Notes: generated by a model from the letters alone, not told the origin. A DNA stretch of 64,000 nt from Cytidiella melzeri (GCA_022592445.1 JABYQR010000199.1:19941-83940), one strand, 5' to 3'. Counted from the stretch's first letter, positions 34,962 to 47,117 are shown. Translations and numbers: made by a program.

Positions 34962-35349
34962 AAAGTCACCTTCAGCGATTACTTCAGGTTACTAATCATT
35001 GGTGAAGTTTCTGCAGCTGACTTGGGGCTCACCATCTGACCCATTGTGCTTGTGCTTTGGCGGCATGCTTTGGCACTGAAGGACACGAAGGCGACAAGGC
35101 TTGATATCACAGCCACTCATGCAGAAAGGATTCAACATCCGCTATGACAAAGGTTTGATTTTTCTTACGCAGTTTCCTTCCCGCTATGACAACATTTTTT
35201 TTTCCTTTCTTTTAAGAGGCGCTCTCCGTTTTGAGAACAGCCTGCCACGTCAAAGGTTCATCTTCTCATTAGAAAATTGTCCTCTTACTCTCATCTTCTC
35301 CGACTCGCTTTCTCACCCACTTATTCTAATTTCCTTGCTCCTTGTCATC

Positions 35350-37309
35350 ATGGCCACACACTTGACCATGGCTGAACAACTCAGCCTCCCAGCCAACGCG
35401 AGCTCACCAACATTGTCCCAACTGGCAGACAACGCGCATTCAAGCTCCAGGAGCTCACCACAACAACCTGCAGCGACATGCGCCTCTTCACCTGTTTCTT
35501 CTCAGGCGGTCATTGCATCAATTGTTGTGAGCTTCAAGCGTCCTAGGGATGATGATGCTGGCAAGGCTTCAGCGCGGATATCCCGAAAGCTCAAGCTTGA
35601 CAATAAGGAGAGCAAGCTTCTTACATTTGTCTCAAAGTTTTGTGTTTCCATTGGCACTGTCCTGTACATAGCATACAACCTAACTCTCAATTGAACGGCT
35701 GACGTGTAGCTGCCTCTACACAAGCAGATTCTTTTCAACATTGGTCTCTCTTTGAGGACAATGACCAAGGCAAATCAGATTCAGGCTGTCGACGCGCAGT
35801 ACAAGCTTTCCGACGTACTGAAGGTATGTTGTATAGTTGCCACTTGGACATCTCATCCAACAATATCTAACACAGGGCAAAATTGAAATTTATGTGTACA
35901 ATGCTCTGGTCTCGCCCCAAGCAACTGGGTATCTCGACGAGGGAAACCACATTGTATTGGTAAGTTTCTATCTCATCAACAATATACCTATCAACGTTGT
36001 TTGCTTCAATTCACTATTTGATACGGAGACAAGGCTCGACGTGACAAACAGGGACACGCTGTGGACAACGATGAAGAGGTGGTGGCAGGCGTGAAGCACA
36101 ATGCGTTCACCAGCTATCAGACTTGTTCAGAAATCTAGCTCAGTAAAGACCAAGTTAGCATTGAGTACTACTAGCTATGTAGTACAGGAGGGAGTGGCTT
36201 ACCTAGCCCAGTAAAGTCCAAGAGGTCGAGATGAGGGCTAGGAGCGTACATGCAGCTGCTTATATAGACTTCAGGGACCTGCGCACAGACCATGTTGAGG
36301 GCAGGCTTTGCAAGAAGCCGTGTGAACGGAGAACAAAAGAACTACCTAAAGGAGAACAATAGCTATTGTCTAGACCTTGCCAAGAACTCTACTCATGAGA
36401 GGATCTATCTAAAAGGAGACCAACTATTGTATTCCATTCCCACACCTGTGAGAACATCATTCCATAAAGATAACAATAGGGAAAGAACAAAAGGAGTCCA
36501 TGTGAACGGTATCTATGACGTCAAACCCTAGCTATGGGATGAGCCATGTGGTTGTAGCCATGTGGTCTTACTTAAGCTAAGTCATATGACAGTGTGACGT
36601 AGTAGCAAGTAACGTGACCGTGTGGAGCGTTTAAGCCACGTGATACGGGCGCTTAATAGATGTGCAAAGGAGTTCATGCAGAGGAGGTTGGAACTGGGTT
36701 GCAGCCCGGAGTTTTACAGATAAAAACAAGAGGTAAAGTGCGAAAAATAAGGGCTAGTCGGGCCATCCACAACACTATTGATTTACAGGCCATCCTCGAG
36801 TGTTATCCAAAATGGGGTCTTACACCGGCGGTTGAAGAGATTTTCACTCATTACCAGGTTGTCTGTACTCGCGCTTCCGAACACTTCAGCGACAGGTGCA
36901 GATATATCAAGCTTGTGGTAGGCATCTTGTCATTGTTGCAATCACTGCGATGGTTTATTAACTAGGCTCAATACTATCATACAGATCACTCAGTCGTTGG
37001 GCACTGTAAACCAAGACGCCCTTGGTAGCCATCGTCTGAATGCCACCAATATCTTCACCCTCATCTCCAACGCTACCAAGCTCAAGGGGACTACAAGTAT
37101 GAAGATCAACAGTGTCAACATCACGGTGCAGATGCTCGCTCATTTTGCGTTCCTCGTAAGCACTGCCCTTTAATCTTTCCGAGTTGTTGCAGTGTTTAAC
37201 AATCTGCCTTGCTTAGCGTCACATGCTACTGGAGCTCCCTGATGGTGTCAGCTATTGGAAGACCATCGACAAACAGCTACACGACATCCGCAAACACTTC
37301 AAGGATTAA
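35350..37309 (+). CDS. Conserved Agaricomycete hypothetical protein, 6 exons, LTR in intron 3
   Basis: Exons 35350-35628, 35710-35823, 35876-35959, 36789-36917, 36985-37155 and 37217-37309 join in phase to 289 residues. The first ~80 residues are Ser/Ala/Pro-rich with a KRPRDDD basic-acidic patch, possibly nuclear. The rest is a helical globular domain (NIGLSLRTMTKANQIQAVDA, LECYPKWGLTPAVEEIF, MLAHFAFLRHMLLELPDGVS). It resembles an expanded mushroom family of unknown function sometimes grouped as DUF6532-like; that label is tentative. Intron 3 (35960-36788) contains a complete solo LTR yet the coding phase is preserved. Downstream, 37395-37553 is open and coding-like (ILGDNLMEFGTNKDKHLDNL) but lies beyond the TAA stop without a usable donor, so the C-terminus may be truncated by a nonsense change. 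The gene is divergent from the transposase-like gene, ~390 bp away. Confidence 0.65.
36019..36774 (-). mobile_element. Solo LTR, family 1, copy C, in an intron
   Basis: 756 bp with perfect TG..CA ends and the 5-bp target duplication CTATT (36014-36018, 36775-36779). Element sense is minus. It lies inside intron 3 of the hypothetical gene, 9 nt from the end of the duplication to the CAG acceptor end. Confidence 0.92.
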
Positions 37310-38141
37310 CCAAAACAAGCTATTTCTACATGACTCTGCATCTCCGAGTCATTCATTGTACCCGGATGACTGATTAGTAAGTAACCTCGGCAGCTTCTAC
37401 AAAGGAATCCTCGGTGACAACCTCATGGAATTTGGTACCAACAAGGACAAGCATCTTGACAATCTTGAGAGTGTTGCCTTCACCAACACGCAGACTGAGG
37501 TTGCGGACGCAATGCTCGGCATTGTCACCATTATGACCACCAATGAAGAATGATCCGGCCAGTCCAACCAGTGATGTTATACTTTTCCGAGTCTTCATTC
37601 CGTATTCCATCAATTTGTTGTCACGGTTCTGTCTCTGTGACCCAATATCCTACGAGCTCGTATAATGCATCATGGTTTCCCGAGGTGTGGCTGCATGCAT
37701 CCGAGTCATTCTCACATTCCATTCTGCGCTGTAGATAGTAATACATATGTTGTCTGCTGAAAATTCAACTGCTTGCTATCTTTGCACAATGTTCCACACA
37801 ATGGCATTGACTGAGAAACATTTCACCTGCGTGCACAGCACATGCGGACATCAGCAGAACAACAGATGACACTCGCACATGCTCTTCAACTGCTCACTAT
37901 GGCATTTTTGGATGTCGTGAAACTTCTGGGAAAGATAGTCCAGTGCAGACAACTACCATCTAATTGGAACTCTTGCTACACAGATGTCATCACAGGCACA
38001 TTCAGGTGAGAACCACTTCTGTCAAACAAATGGGCAGTGGTACCAGCAAGAATCTTTTGCCCCGATTGTCTCTCCACCACTCGTCCGACGCGTGAGAACC
38101 TCTGTGTTCCATCCAACGCAACTGATAATGCATTTAGAAAG
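37310..38141. other. Intergenic with a possible C-terminal exon remnant
   Basis: 37395-37553 encodes a plausible continuation of the preceding gene's family. The remainder up to the next solo LTR shows nothing recognisable. Confidence 0.35.
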
Positions 38142-38673
38142 TGTCGTGGATGGCCCAACTAGCCCTTATTTTTCGCATTTTACCTCTAGTTTACACCTTG
38201 CAACACCCTTGCAACCCCTTTGCAAACCCCTTGCGCGTCACTCACAGGTGTGGGAATGGAATACAATAACTGGTCTCCTTTTATAAGATTCTCTCACAAG
38301 TAGAGGTCTTGGCAGAGTCCAGACAATAGCTATTGTTCTCCTTCAAGTAGTTCTATTGTTCTTTGTTCACACGGCCTCTTGCAAAGCCTGCCCTGAACAT
38401 GGTCTGTGCACAGGTCCCTGAAGTCTATATATACTGCTGCATGTATGCTCCTAGCCCCCCATCTCGACCTCTTGGTCTTTACTGGGCTAGGTAAGCCATC
38501 CCCTCCTGTACTATATAGCTGGTAGTACAAATACTAACTTGGTCTTTACTGGGCTAGATACCTGAATAAGGTTTATAGTTGGTGAGAGCATTGTGCTACA
38601 TGCCTGCCACCACCTCATCGTCGTCTTCCACTTTGTGTCCCTAGTTGCTGCAACGAGCTCTGTCTCTGTGACA
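38142..38673 (+). mobile_element. Solo LTR, family 1, copy D (internally deleted)
   Basis: 532 bp from TGTCGTGGATGG to TCTCTGTGACA, shorter than the other copies because part of the upstream region is missing. TATATA lies near 38427. The intron-like segment is 38491-38557 with GTAAGC, a perfect TACTAAC branch site at 38532-38538 and GGGCTAG. No target duplication; it abuts fold-back repeat copy 2. Confidence 0.75.
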
Positions 38674-38694
38674 CACAGATAAGGAAAGGGGTGT

Positions 38695-39035
38695 ATCAGC
38701 GCATCAGAGGGCGCATCAGCGCATCAATGATGAAGTGCACATCAATTGATAGGCACTGATATAAGCACCGGAATAAGTGCCAGATAAGCGCCAGATAAGC
38801 GCCAGATAAGCACCTAAATATTTCCAACAATACCGTTGCCTGTAATGGCAAGTCTTGTAGAAACATTGAAAATCTGTGACACACTGTAGTCTATCAGAGC
38901 CAACATTGATAGCCTCACAACTGCACTAGCAGCATTGAGTTGTGTAAATTTGATAGACTATCTTATACCGTGAAAGATCTGACTGTCTTTCTGAGTCTAC
39001 ATCGGAACTCATACAGTAGATAGCATTGTGGGCGC
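38695..39035. repeat. Fold-back repeat, copy 2 (truncated)
   Basis: Homologous to 29877-30195: the same CAAGTCTTGTAGAAACATTG, 11-bp tandem array and spacer ending GTGGGCGCT. The right inverted arm is missing. Confidence 0.65.
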
Positions 39036-40138
39036 TACATAGGAAAGTACCCCTTCCTGATGTGGTCTCCGCATCATTTATAAGACTCACTCAGATCAAT
39101 GCAACGCTACAGCTTTTGATCACCATCTCTTCGTCTGACCGCCACCTCAGTCTCGCTCTCTACACTCTCATACCTTTCTAATAATTTCTACAAAATCAAG
39201 GAACTTTTTGTTTTTTGAAGGCAATTTCACCGGTCACATGATCTGTCCAAGGTTGGTGGCGTCTAAGTGACGTGCACCATAGTTCGAATTCACTTTGAGC
39301 GAATTCATTGGCATGATCACTTGCTACTTCATCTAATCATTCACAGCTCACACTACACTAGTCCGCACCCTCGGTGATAGTACAAGCTCTTTAGGTCCAG
39401 GAAATGGCGAAAACGAGGACCTCTAGCAAATTCAGTTTCGCGCGGACTAGAAGGCTCGTTGCACTCGTGGTCAATCCCCATCCTGTATGTCAACGCGTGT
39501 CGCATTTTAGCTGTTTCGACTTGAACTAATAGGGCGTGCGGGACAGAGAATACATACATCTCAGCTAGGGCCAGCTAGTACTCGTACTCGCGGAAGTGTT
39601 GTAACTGCACGAGTTGGGCGAATTCAGCATCACGATGGACCACCTGTCTACACAACGATTCAGGTGAACATCGAGGCATCGTTCTTTCTGTCCATGAGGT
39701 CGTAACATCTCTGGCTATAGGCCATTTCTGTAGCTCCCGCTGGCACGGGGCCTGAGCGGTCCACTGCAACTGGCGTCGAAGAACACAACATTAGGCCCGA
39801 CTCTCAGGTATGTATTTGCTTTGACACATCGTAGGTTTTCTCAACATTTCTAGAGTACAACAACAACTACAACAACCACTCTACCCACTTCGTCCCATAT
39901 CTTAAGATCCTCCAGACGCAGAAAGGTAAGTACGTCGTCTCAGAATAAATGGAGGTATACTCAAAGACAATGCTAGTGCAAGTCCATCAATGACGCAGAT
40001 GTCGGGCTTGTCAATGTCAGTGCCTTCATCTCCAACTGCAGCTAAACGGTTGATTTTACGACATATTGGTTTGACTCGCAGCTCAAAGATGACCTCAAAG
40101 CTCTTCATCGTAGCACTTATCCGCGCACGGGTGGCAGC
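39036..40138. other. Intergenic, possible upstream exons
   Basis: No firm gene. A donor-like AAAGGTAAGT at 39925 and an acceptor-like GACGCAG near 39999 could belong to 5' exons of the gene starting at 40139, but no unique in-phase chain was found. Confidence 0.3.
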
Positions 40139-41269
40139 ATGTCAACTATATTGTCCCTTTCACGTAGCTCTTCCTATTCGCTCTCATCGCAAGTGGTCCG
40201 TCGTGGTACAGTCCACAGGCGCAATTTACACCGAGGGCACGCACGGCTTGTGAGTTCACCACCTGATGCAATCCGGCTTATCGAAATGATGTACTTGCAG
40301 GTACAGGTACAGCCTGAACAAAACTACAGTGATTACACTACAAGTACCGATAGCTCAGCATACGTCACTGCTGCCACGCACCTCGACGAGAGCTCGACTA
40401 GTCACGTTTCAGTTGACGAATGCATCCTTCAAGCGATAGACACCTCTTCCGGGGCCGCGTTTGATACAATCCACTTGAGGAGTCTGGGAGAAATTGACCT
40501 ACACAGCCTAGACCTCGGCGCTCAACGCACAGACTCTACATACCCCCCAGTTACAAGAAATTCTTGGTCTTCTCAAATTCCTCCTTGGAAGATTGGACAG
40601 GATGTTCAAGTCAGCGAAATCCCTACGCTGATACTAACGGAACCTACTCCAATGATTCCTCAGTCGCCGGTCTTCATACCTCAATCTCCGATAACGGTCC
40701 AACAGTTTTTCTCTGCGGCAGCATCCACTGGCCCAAGACGTGTTCCAGCAGAGACGAAATTACGCCGACCGGGTCCGACACACACATCGCCATCTGGTTA
40801 TCTTGCGCCCTCCTTGACGTCTTGCAGCGACTGCGGTCTCGTTGAATTTGATCAAGGACTTCAATGTCAGAAATGCAATCGTCGTCGGCTAGCTTGCAAA
40901 GTCTGGTATGATCGGGCTACCGACGGCGGGCAGCGACGACGGTGGCTCACCGAACCCTACATTCGACCTGGCAAGTGCAACGAAACGAACCGTGAGATAC
41001 CGACAACACGCGATCTCACTATCTTTGGGTACCCCGCTGCACTATGCTCGTCAGACTACAGACTAGGAAGGACACCCGATGCGCCGTACCCCCGCCAACG
41101 AATTGTATGGGATATCTGGAAGACTATAAAAAGAAGGCTGGTACAGGCTCGGCAGAAACTCGCGATACAGCGCAGCGTATCATCAGTCCGTCAAACGCTC
41201 GACGCATCCGCCAAGCCACTTCGCCACCACCTCCGCAGTCCAGTGCCATTCAAGCCTGTCGTCGTTTGA
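40139..41269 (+). CDS. Hypothetical protein with a zinc-ribbon-like motif
   Basis: A 376-residue open frame. Residues ~1-220 are low-complexity, Ser/Thr/Pro-rich with repeated PQSP units. Residues ~229-246 carry CxxC-x10-CxxC (CSDCGLVEFDQGLQCQKC), followed by NRRRLAC and an aromatic/basic segment (WYDRATDGGQRRRWLTEPYI), which suggests a small metal-binding fold. The C-terminus is strongly basic (KTIKRRLVQARQKLAIQR), consistent with nucleic-acid binding or nuclear localisation. The family is not recognised. The start is uncertain: further 5' exons may exist. A (GACC)n microsatellite follows at 41408-41427. Confidence 0.5.
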   Translation: MSTILSLSRSSSYSLSSQVVRRGTVHRRNLHRGHARLVSSPPDAIRLIEMMYLQVQVQPEQNYSDYTTSTDSSAYVTAATHLDESSTSHVSVDECILQAIDTSSGAAFDTIHLRSLGEIDLHSLDLGAQRTDSTYPPVTRNSWSSQIPPWKIGQDVQVSEIPTLILTEPTPMIPQSPVFIPQSPITVQQFFSAAASTGPRRVPAETKLRRPGPTHTSPSGYLAPSLTSCSDCGLVEFDQGLQCQKCNRRRLACKVWYDRATDGGQRRRWLTEPYIRPGKCNETNREIPTTRDLTIFGYPAALCSSDYRLGRTPDAPYPRQRIVWDIWKTIKRRLVQARQKLAIQRSVSSVRQTLDASAKPLRHHLRSPVPFKPVVV

Positions 41270-42130
41270 GAAGCTCCTACATCCTGACTGGGGCATATCC
41301 TTTAGCCTTACCCCCAGTGTGCCGACGCATCTGCCTCTCATTCTATTCCATCTGCATTACTAGCCTTGTAACGAATTGCGGAGGGATCCTACTACAGCCA
41401 TTCTAGCGACCGACCGACCGACCGACCGGGCACAAAGTCCATATTTGTATTTTTTGAGGAGTCGAATCTAGATTTTTTTTATTGTAAACTCCCACGTGCA
41501 ATCGTGACCTTTGAAAGTACACGTCTGTGTTGAGATGAACGGTGCGATTTCCGTCGAGCCTGCAAATGCGCGTTGACAGTGTTTGTATTCGGGAGTTGCG
41601 GGAACGTAAAGTGCAAACGGATTATGATACCCACAACTTGAACTCCTACCTTCCCGTCAGCTATTCCCTAAAGTCTGCCTGTGTACAAAAACACTAGAAC
41701 ACCCATTCTCGAAAGATGGTAAGTGATATGGGATGGGCCCCCGACTGGTCTCAAACCACGCGGTTCATGTTCTGTCTGGTCTGGCATATCCAGAGAAAGG
41801 GATTTTGATTTTTTGTATCATCCGCAGTGCTCCGCTGCGCGGTACCTCGACGATGACTTACCAGGTCGTCATCATCAAAGTTTCGGGGTTAGTTCGTCCG
41901 TAGCCCACGTTATCTTATCTTATCTTAACAACTTAACACGCACGGTCTTCCAACATGGATTCACGCACAAAAGCCAAGCACACCCGAGCAAGAAAAATCA
42001 AAAGGGGGGTTCATTCCATTCTCTCAAAGCAAATACAGTAAGTACATCACAGCAAAGCTCTCTCACCATCAAACAAAAAACATAAAACATAAACAACCCC
42101 CGCCCTCCCCCCACCGCTCCCCCCCAACCC
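41270..42130. other. Intergenic with short microsatellites
   Basis: Contains (GACC)5 at 41408-41427 and TTATC repeats near 41911-41926. It is the 3' flank of two convergent genes. No coding region seen. Confidence 0.4.
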
Positions 42131-44502
42131 TCAAACCGGAGGCGCACACCCAAACGAAGTAGCCGCCCCCGCCGACTCGAACGTCACCTGAATCGACTTT
42201 CCAGACCCATACATCCCCAAACAAGCCATAGCCGCAGAAGCCAAAAACAACACCAAGTTAAAAACCTTGTACACCGCCCTCACACCCTCACCCCCCCTAC
42301 CACCAACCTCCTTACCACTCCCGCTACCCCCGCCCTTAATGGCTCTAACCCACCTAGAAACATCCCACCACGTATCCCCCGGATCGTTCCTGGAAGCATC
42401 GAGACGCATGTGGAAAGCAGCGTAGAGGAGGGGTGGGAATGTGTATGTGAATTGCATTATGCAGACTGCTGCTACGAGTCCGGAGATTGTTTGCACTTGG
42501 GGGATCGCTGAGGCTACTATGAATGCTGTTATCGGCGAAGGGCGAAGGGGGAAAGATAGGATAGGATAAGGAGAGGGAAGGGGGAAGGGGGAGGGAAAGG
42601 GGTGTGTTTTAGTGGGGAGTGTTGTGGAAGAGGATGGGATTTTTTGGACGTACCGAGGGCCCAGTATACGACGACCATGACTACGAGTGCAAAACAAAAA
42701 CAATAAAAAAGAGAGTGAGTGAGCAAGGTGCTTTTTTGGGATTGAAAGAAAGTTACACTTACTAGACCAATAAACATGTCCTCTCCTACTCATCAAAGAC
42801 GGTCCTCCAAACCACTGTTCAACAACATGATAATACGCAACCTCTAAAAAAAACCCCAAACCAAAACCACCAACATTCAGCCTGGAGTTAAAAAGAAAAA
42901 GGCAACGCTGGTCAACAGCTCAGAGGACACGTACTGATCCCAATGTTACCGTACAACCCCGCAGCGATGATACCGGTGACGAGCCCGAGCGAGTTACCCA
43001 CGGTCTGCCACGCGAACGCGCTGACGCCTTGGTAGGCTATCGGCAGAGTGAATTGGCCTTGGAAAGAGTACACGAACACGCCGAACATCATGTACACCGT
43101 GCCGATGAGAAGTTGAGCGCAGCACTGCAGCGTGTAGGGTGAGGTGAGGTGAGGTGAGGTGAGGTGAGGTTTTCCACGGTTTAAAAAACAAACATTTGGG
43201 TGGGTGAGAAAAAAAATATGAGAAAGAGGACTGAAACTGACCATGGCTTTCCAAAAATCCATAGGCCTCCTCATCTCAGCCATAAACTCTGGAAAGATCA
43301 TCGCTCCACCGTACGCAAACACCATCTGCATGATCCCGTTCACTTTGGCGAACAACGGTAAATGTGTAAACGCGGTTTTGACGACAGGTGCGGGGTCGAG
43401 GCCGTACGCCGCTTTGGCCCCTGCAAAGTTGGGTGCAGAGTGTGCGACGACGCCCATTGTGATGAAGATCGTGAGAAGGTTCAACCAGACTGCCCTAAAA
43501 AGAGAAATGTGTCAGAATAGTGAGGGAGAGAGGAATGAGAATGTGTTTTTGTTTTTGTGATACTTACATGTTGGCGAGCCATCCGAAGCTTTTTAGGGTA
43601 CGGATTTGGCCGATGACCATGCCGAACAATGCCCACATGAGGATCTGGATCGAGAAGCAGAATTCGTGGCTGACGGCGATTTGGGCGACGCTTTGGGCGT
43701 TGGAGAGGCAGATCGTGCCGACCTAACGAGAGCGACACACGTAAGCTTGGAAAATGAGTGGGGGAGCAAAAAGAAAAAAAAAGACGAACGTTGATGATGA
43801 GTTGGAGAGATTGCAGGACGGCGCAGAGGTTTTTGAACCAGGAGCCAAAGATGCGCTCTCCCAGGTCTGCGTACGTTCTGATGGGGTAGTGTTCCGAGTC
43901 CAAGGCACAGAAGAGTTTCCAGAGAAGCAACCCGGTGTAGCATGCGACGAAGCCCACTGGAAAGGGTGATGTCAATCTAGTCGAGGGGAAATGCAGAAAG
44001 ATATACGCACTGACGATGTAGAGAATGACACCTGGGACGTAGCCGACTTGACTGAACGCGTACGGGGCATTGAAGGGACCGAGGATGTCTGTGGTGATGA
44101 GGTAGAAGACTGCCCACCAGCTTTGGGGGGCGGTCAGTACACTCGCATGCAAAGGATGATTATATAGAGGCTGACTGACCTTGCTGTCCTGAGGGCCCTG
44201 CGAGCGTTTATGAGGTCTTCGCTGATGTCAGGCGGGCCACGGACAGACTCGTCGACTTTCTCTTTGCTGTCGGAGAGTGGCTCGTGGGAACCGAGCGCCT
44301 CTCTGGCACGAGCCTGCTCGGCGTAGCGGATGAGCAGCTCGAGCTTGGGTACGGCGGACACTGCACAGTGTTGTCAGCTCGAAGCACAGTTCGATAAGGT
44401 TGCAGACATACCCTCGACAGAGCCATTGTGGGAGGGCGATGCCCGCTTCTCGTCAAACTCGGGATGTACCCTGTCGGTTGCGAGCTCCATTGCGGTGGCC
44501 AT
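42131..44502 (-). CDS. AAAP-family amino acid permease (10 exons)
   Basis: Exons 44502-44412, 44360-44180, 44120-44011, 43956-43790, 43722-43568, 43494-43242, 43124-42935, 42843-42763, 42680-42654 and 42525-42131 join in phase to 549 residues. After a ~90-residue polar cytosolic N-terminus come about eleven membrane segments. Family signatures are DILGPFNAPYAFSQVGYVPG, ADLGERIFG, the GGAMIFPEFMAEMRRPMDFW segment of helix 7, GNIGIKVAYYHVVEQWFGGP and AIPQVQTISGLVAA. Known relatives (Neurospora Mtr-like, yeast AVT) move neutral or aromatic amino acids with protons across the plasma or vacuolar membrane; the substrate here is not deducible. Exon 9 is only 27 nt. The intron between exons 6 and 7 holds a short AGGTG tandem array (43139-43168). 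Confidence 0.93.
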
Positions 44503-44880
44503 GGTGTGGTTGTGCAAGAGGGAGGGAGGGAAAGAACGAGGAGAGCCATGGAGCGCAGCACTCGGTATTTATGAGGGATATTCGCCTGTCGAGATGATGG
44601 GTTGTGTGGCATATGGACGAGGGGCGTGACGTGAGAGTTGTCCGTCAACTGTAGTGCTATTCTTGGGAGACTCTCGCTCAGGAACTCGCACTGCTCGAAT
44701 GCTGCCCACTCATTCCTGCGCCCAGGCACAAACTGCCCTGTCAGTCTACGCTTTCATAATTCTGGCTGCGGTGGAGGAAGAACAAAACAATTCAGCCGCA
44801 ATAAAACAAATATACTAGCGCGGGATGATCATGATCGTTTTCATTCGTACCACATTCCCGTCCTCTCCTTTACTCCTCGC
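44503..44880. other. Permease upstream region
   Basis: The likely promoter and 5' UTR of the amino acid permease. No other feature recognised. Confidence 0.4.
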
Positions 44881-45449
44881 CCGCTCATTGTTGCCCGTGT
44901 ACCTAGTCTTGCAAACAAAGTGGTCCCTCCAACCAACGAGCACACGCCGCACAAAACCCACAAACGCTGCCCAAAGAGGTATTTCTTGGCATTGCCACAA
45001 AGTCTTCTGCCGAGCCTACAAAATCAGCCAACCCCTCTCTCTGCTCATAACAATGCCCGTAAAACGGCGGACACTCGACAAACGGAACGTTGACAGCAGC
45101 GACCACGGTCACCTTTCCCACTAGGTTTGAGCGCCGCTTGATGTACGTACGGGAACACAACGCCGTCGGGGTATTCCTGTGAGAACAAGCTCAGAATATT
45201 GTTCAAAAACGAAAAGCAGCACTTCGTGCGGCGTATTTCATTTGAACAAACGCCTCGCCTAATCCACCAATGACCAGCCATACCTTTACACACGATGGAA
45301 ACACTCACCAACACAGGATCCCCTGTCTCTCCCGAGCTAACAACCTCGGCGTACAACGCCGTACACACCTCAGTCTAGTCCGTCGTCACTCCAACCTCTT
45401 CAACAACCGCGGACTTTTGAGACGTGGCGTAATGTGGTCGGCGAACCAT
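44881..45449 (-). pseudogene. Gene remnant upstream-bounded by a Harbinger insertion
   Basis: A minus-strand coding-like chain: 45449-45308 (VVEEV..., EVCTALYAEVVSSGETGDPV), an exon near 45171-45148 (EYPDGVVFP), and 45118-44903 (GKVTVVAAVNVPFVECPPFY, GLADFVGSAEDFVAMPRNT). GT-AG boundaries (GTGAGT to TCACAG; GTACGT to CCTAG) fit, but an in-frame TAG (GAC TAG ACT) interrupts the first part. The possible start ATG at 45449 sits against the transposon end. I do not recognise the family. It could be a decayed gene or a gene whose true exons lie across the insertion. Confidence 0.3.
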
Positions 45450-45450
45450 T

Positions 45451-47117
45451 AGGGTCGCTCAGAGTTGGCGCAGCCGCGCAGCGCGCAGCTCGCAGCTCAG
45501 GCGTCTACCACCCCAAAGAGGAAGGTGATGTAAGCAGTCACAATCCGTCACGGTCGCATTTGCGGTCGTCGCGGTTGTGTTTCCGCTCACGCTTCGAGTG
45601 TATAGTGTACCCAACAGGTCGTATAATTCAGATGTAGATATCTTAAATACCCAACTTTGATCTATTATAATGCTTTGAAAGCTACCAGCTCGTCAACCAA
45701 CTGCTGTCGTTTGTTGTTGTTTTCTGCAAGGATTAATGCTTCTTGAACCTCTCCAACATCTGCCACTTCTTCTTGTCCTGCAAGCGCACCAATAAACCTA
45801 TCTATGTTTTTGCCGCCTTCGATGTCGATGCAAAGATTATGTAGAATGATTGTAATCGTGATCCAGCGGCAAGCTTGCAGATGCTCGTGGTTGTTGCGGA
45901 TTGGGACTCGAAGACCTCTCAAGCACTGCCAGCGACCTTTCAGAGCGCCCATACAGTGCTCTGACCGGACACGAAACCCTGCAACAATGGTGTCAAAGAG
46001 CTTGTTGTGTGGATGAAGAGATGCAGGTTTCTTGTGAACAGGAATTGTCCTCTCATTGCAGGAATATGCTGAGTCGGTCCAAGCAAACTCGCCTTCTTCG
46101 AAGAACCAGTCTGGGTACTTCGCAGCTGCAGTATGCTCAAAGGCACTTGCATCGTGTGCTGAACCAACGAGACCGTGCGAGTAATCCACAATTCGCAATG
46201 AACTTGGAATGTTTCCAATCTGAAGAAACAAAAATGAAAATGCTGAATATTACTATGATCTAACACGTACCTGAACATTAAGTCCATAGTTACACTTCCG
46301 AGTGTAGTACGCATCGCCATTCTGAGCTGGCTTTGAGCTGAGAACTACAATCGTGCCATCATACATTACCCAACCATTACGCCAGGTTCCGCGAAAGCCT
46401 AAGTGCTCATCCATCCACTCCTTCTCCTTCTCCTTCTCGCCAGGTGTCAGCCTTCGCACAAAGAGATCGTGAAGAGACTCAATGGCCTCAAAGCAACGTT
46501 GCGTATACGCCACTACCGAACCCTCCGAAATTCCTGCCACTCTCGCAATATCCTCCAACGACGCTCCATTGCCATACCGCCCTAAGCGATAAAGCGTAAC
46601 AGCTAGCTGCTGCTCGACAGGTGCCTGCGGATTGTTTGACTGGTTGGTGAAAACAGGATGATCATCGATTAAGTTCAGAAGTGTCTGGAAAACCTCTGGA
46701 GACACGCGAAGCATGTTCTGGAAGCGATCATGGGTGTGAGGACTTTGAGCATACTCCCATGCAAGGTGCAAGTTCGGGACCTTGAGGACAGGAGGTCGTG
46801 CACGAAGATAGCGTGCTTGCATGATGCCAGCAAGAATGCCAACATCAACCTGAAGCTGCATGAGAGCTTCTTCAAGGTTATCAGAAGGATCAATGATATC
46901 TCGAAGCAGCATGCTTCGAAGATATGCTCGAGTGAGCTCTGTGCGATAGGGAATGTAGGGCATCGAGGAAAGCAGGTCAAAGAAGCATCAATTACGGTCG
47001 TGCTCGTCTGCGTTACATCTCCGTGACTACCTAATCCGGTAAGCGCCCGTCGGACCGGTCCCATAGCCGGCGCTGCGAACTGCGAGCTGCGCGGCTGCGC
47101 CAACTCTGAGCGACCCT
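45451..47117 (-). mobile_element. PIF/Harbinger-like DNA transposon, apparently complete
   Basis: 1667 bp bounded by perfect terminal inverted repeats of at least 31 bp starting AGGGTCGCTCAGAGTTGGCG. The 3-bp direct repeat ATT lies on both sides (45448-45450, 47118-47120). It contains a single transposase gene of two exons and no second (Myb-like) frame. The intact repeats, duplication and frame suggest recent activity. Confidence 0.88.
45665..46963 (-). CDS. Harbinger-type DDE transposase
   Basis: Exons 46963-46271 and 46219-45665, with a 51-nt intron starting GTACGT, give 415 residues without interruption. An N-terminal HTH-like region (ASLEDIARVAGISEGSVVAY) precedes the catalytic core. 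Acidic residues are D202 (MYDGTIV), D280 (AWTDSAYSC) and E318 (RSEHCMGALKGRW), with D-E spacing of 38 as in PIF/Harbinger (DDE_4-type) nucleases. The downstream HNLCIDIE segment is also typical. Canonical Harbinger elements encode a separate Myb-like protein, absent here; fungal relatives often lack it. The element's inverted repeats enclose the gene. Confidence 0.9.

Noticed and set aside
43139..43168. AGGTG tandem array as a regulatory element in the permease gene
   Set aside because: A short pentanucleotide run inside an intron; slippage explains it, although its repeated AG/GT could blur splice-site choice.
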